Assembly: GCA_943369755.1 (NCBI GenBank)
Contig: CALROG020000048.1
Location: forward strand, 1-26,107
Origin: CALROG01 sp943369755
GTDB taxonomy: Bacteria > Pseudomonadota > Gammaproteobacteria > Burkholderiales > Burkholderiaceae_C
Direction: 5' to 3'
DNA length: 26,107 nucleotides
Part shown: one piece after another, positions 24,142-26,107 of the stretch
Layout of the letters: every line of letters starts with the position of its first letter
Position numbering within the stretch: position 1 is the stretch's first letter
Position numbers and translations under genes: made by a program
The notes under the pieces: model-generated
What the model was told of the DNA's origin: nothing
Seen by the model: only the letters and a program-made list of their open reading frames with translations
The model's database searches: none

Positions 24142-26058
24142 ATGCCCGAGACCCACTCCGAACAACTGCTCAGCGAGGTGGCCGCCTTGCCGGCCATGCC
24201 CGGCGTTTACCGGTACTTTGACGCGGACGGTGGCGTTTTGTATGTGGGCAAGGCGCGTAACCTGAAGAAGCGGGTTTCCAGCTACTTTCAAAAAAACCAT
24301 GGCGGCACCCGCATCGGGCACATGGTGACCAAGATCGTGCGCATGGAAACCACCGTTGTGCGTTCCGAGGCAGAGGCACTGCTGCTGGAGAACAACCTTA
24401 TCAAGGCGCTGCATCCGCGCTACAACATCCTGTTTCGTGACGACAAGAGCTACCCGTATTTGAAGCTGGTGTCGCACCCAATCCCCCGCCTGGCCTATTA
24501 CCGGGGCGCGGTGGACCGCAAGCACCGTTACTTTGGCCCGTACCCGAGCGCCTGGGCGGTGAAAGAGTCGATTCAACTGTTGCAAAAAGTGTTTCGCCTG
24601 CGCACTTGCGAAGACACGGTCTATGCCAACCGCACGCGGCCCTGCCTGCTGTACCAGATCAAGCGCTGCTCGGCCCCCTGTGTTGGACACATCACGCCCG
24701 AAGCCTACGCGCAGGATGTGGCGAATGCCGAGGCCTTCCTGAATGGCGAGACCCAGACGCTGCTGGACGGGCTGGAGTCGCGCATGATGGCGCATTCACA
24801 GCGGCTGGAGTTCGAGCTGGCGGCGGAACTTCGTAACCAGATCACGGCGCTGTCGCGGGTGCTGCACCAGCAGGCGGTGGACACGGCGTCCGACAAAGAC
24901 GTGGACATCCTGGCGGTGAAGTTGCACGGCGGCAAGGCCTGCGTCAACCTGGCCATGGTGCGCGGGGGGCGGCACCTGGGTGACCGGCCGTACTTTCCAA
25001 CCCACGTGGAGGACGCCTGCGCACTGCTCGGGCTGGACGAAGACGACGAGGCGGCTGCCGATACACCGGTGCAAGTGCAGGTGCTCGAAGCCTTCATTGC
25101 TCAGCACTACATCGGCGTGCCGGTACCGCCCGCGCTGATCACCAGCGTGCCGGTCAGCAAGGCGCTGATCGAGGCGCTGTCGGAACAGTCAGGCGTGCGG
25201 GTGAGCGCGGTGCACAACCCGCGCGAACAGCGCCGCATCTGGCTGGAAATGGCCGAAAAGAATGCCGCCATCCAGCTGGCGCGGCTGTTGGCGGAAGAGG
25301 GCTCGCAGCAGGCCCGGACCCGGGCCCTGGTGGAGGCGCTGGACCTTGCGCCCGACAACCTGGACACCTTCCGTATCGAATGTTTCGATATTTCCCACAC
25401 CGCCGGCGAGGCGACCCAGGCATCCTGCGTGGTGTTCAATCATCACAAAATGCAAAACAGCGAATACCGCCGCTACAACATCGAGGGCATCACGCCGGGT
25501 GACGACTATGGCGCCATGCGTCAGGTGCTGATGCGCCGCTACGCCAAGCTTGCCGAGGCTGCGCGTGACCCGACACACAGCGGCGCTACCGCAGCCAGCG
25601 GTGCTGCGCGCATGCCTGACCTGGTGCTAGTGGACGGCGGCAAGGGTCAGGTCAGCATGGCGCGTGAAGTGTTTGCACAGCTGGGGTTGGAGCTTGGCAT
25701 GATCGTCGGTGTGGAAAAAGGCGAAGGCCGCAAGGTCGGCCTGGAAGAGTTGGTGTTTGCCGATGGTCGCGACAAGGTGTACCTGGGCAAAGACTCGGCG
25801 GCACTGATGCTGGTGGCGCAGATCCGTGACGAAGCCCACCGCTTTGCAATTACCGGCATGCGGGCCCAGCGGGCGCGGGTGCGTACCGGGGGCAGCAAGC
25901 TCGAGGAAATCCCGGGCATTGGTGCCAAGAAAAGAGCCCGCTTGTTGCAGCGCTTTGGCGGAATCCGTGGCGTGGCGTCGGCCGGGGTGGAGGACATCGC
26001 CACCGTGGAAGGCATTTCAAAAGAACTGGCAGAGGAGATTTACCGTGCGCTTCACTAA
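24142..26058 (+). CDS. uvrC: Excinuclease ABC subunit UvrC
   Basis: This 638-residue subunit makes both incisions in nucleotide excision repair. The N-terminal GIY-YIG nuclease (about 20-100) shows GVYRYFDADGGVLYVGKARN and makes the 3' cut. A cysteine cluster near 157-178 follows (CEDTVYANRTRPCLLYQIKR, then CSAPC). The UvrB-binding UVR motif is at about 205-240. The RNase H-like domain has catalytic D416 (ECFDISHTAGE) and D498 (LVLVDGGKGQ) and makes the 5' cut. The tandem helix-hairpin-helix domain is at about 588-638. It is slightly longer than E. coli UvrC (610); extra residues sit in an acidic loop (DEDDEAAADTP) and in DPTHSGATAASGAARMP. No Shine-Dalgarno precedes the ATG. A lipoprotein gene starts within its last codons. 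Confidence 0.97.
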   Translation: MPETHSEQLLSEVAALPAMPGVYRYFDADGGVLYVGKARNLKKRVSSYFQKNHGGTRIGHMVTKIVRMETTVVRSEAEALLLENNLIKALHPRYNILFRDDKSYPYLKLVSHPIPRLAYYRGAVDRKHRYFGPYPSAWAVKESIQLLQKVFRLRTCEDTVYANRTRPCLLYQIKRCSAPCVGHITPEAYAQDVANAEAFLNGETQTLLDGLESRMMAHSQRLEFELAAELRNQITALSRVLHQQAVDTASDKDVDILAVKLHGGKACVNLAMVRGGRHLGDRPYFPTHVEDACALLGLDEDDEAAADTPVQVQVLEAFIAQHYIGVPVPPALITSVPVSKALIEALSEQSGVRVSAVHNPREQRRIWLEMAEKNAAIQLARLLAEEGSQQARTRALVEALDLAPDNLDTFRIECFDISHTAGEATQASCVVFNHHKMQNSEYRRYNIEGITPGDDYGAMRQVLMRRYAKLAEAARDPTHSGATAASGAARMPDLVLVDGGKGQVSMAREVFAQLGLELGMIVGVEKGEGRKVGLEELVFADGRDKVYLGKDSAALMLVAQIRDEAHRFAITGMRAQRARVRTGGSKLEEIPGIGAKKRARLLQRFGGIRGVASAGVEDIATVEGISKELAEEIYRALH

Positions 26059-26107
26059 TTTATTGAGCCTCGGCCTGGTGGCATTGCTGGGCGCTTGCAG
26101 CAACCGG
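26045..26107 (+). CDS. Putative lipoprotein, 5' end only
   Basis: GTG 26045 opens a frame of 21 codons to the window edge. GAGGAG lies seven bases upstream, inside the end of uvrC. The peptide MRFTNLLSLGLVALLGACSN is a typical lipoprotein signal with lipobox LGAC (Cys18). It overlaps uvrC by 14 bp in another frame, so it is probably translationally coupled. Nothing can be said of its function. Confidence 0.6.
   Translation, partial: MRFTNLLSLGLVALLGACSNR

Noticed and set aside
25560..25615. Extra Ala/Ser/Gly-rich stretch in UvrC as a repeat insertion
   Set aside because: It does not match the 60-bp repeat or the PSTSSGQA element, and this loop is variable in UvrC proteins.

Overview
The window reads as chromosomal DNA of a betaproteobacterium of the order Burkholderiales, most likely family Comamonadaceae (Rhodoferax/Polaromonas-like). 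This is inferred from high GC content, the long Lys/Ala/Pro-rich RpoD N-terminus, EarP next to an Arg32-type EF-P, a phasin, and short dispersed repeats of a kind I associate with that family. I see no plasmid, phage, transposase, CRISPR or rRNA/tRNA signature. Gene content is mostly housekeeping and central metabolism.

Layout: (1) 1-5320, minus strand: dnaG, rpoD, a rpoD terminator, then the start of an MscS-type mechanosensitive channel cut by the left edge. (2) 5422-8957: an acyl-CoA synthetase (+) converging on a lipoprotein gamma-glutamyltransferase (-). (3) 9036-11867: an SDR-family 3-hydroxyacyl-CoA dehydrogenase-like enzyme (-) behind a palindromic operator, a Fe(III)-binding periplasmic protein (-) whose promoter lies inside a Fur-box-like site, and a divergent patatin-like lipoprotein (+). 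(4) 12051-12593: a phasin (-), whose promoter is flanked by two near-identical PhaR-type sites. (5) 12796-14896 (+): a tight run of HDAC-family deacetylase, hotdog thioesterase and nitroreductase with overlapping stop and start codons. (6) 15009-19901 (+): NhaD-like antiporter, 2-hydroxyacid dehydrogenase, rmuC and an MFS transporter with a TTG start. (7) 19879-22323: a LOG-family protein (-), an unknown tail-anchored protein (+) and a DUF3445 protein (-). (8) 22387-24088 (-): earP and efp, the enzyme and substrate pair for EF-P arginine rhamnosylation. (9) 24142-26107 (+): uvrC and the first 21 codons of a lipoprotein gene.

Functional threads are replication and transcription (dnaG, rpoD), DNA repair and recombination (uvrC, rmuC), translation (efp, earP), fatty acid and storage-carbon metabolism (acyl-CoA synthetase, SDR, thioesterase, phasin), and iron uptake.

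The most unusual signal is a 60-bp repeat present four times in gap-free alignment (3913-3972, 7094-7153, 22081-22140, 23789-23848). Three copies lie in frame inside protein genes (dnaG, the DUF3445 gene, earP), two of them translated in the same frame. dnaG also carries an in-frame copy of a second short repeat. A second pattern is a -10-like hexamer exactly 6 nt before the ATG of five genes that lack a convincing Shine-Dalgarno sequence, which suggests leaderless transcripts. I found no clear new multi-gene system.
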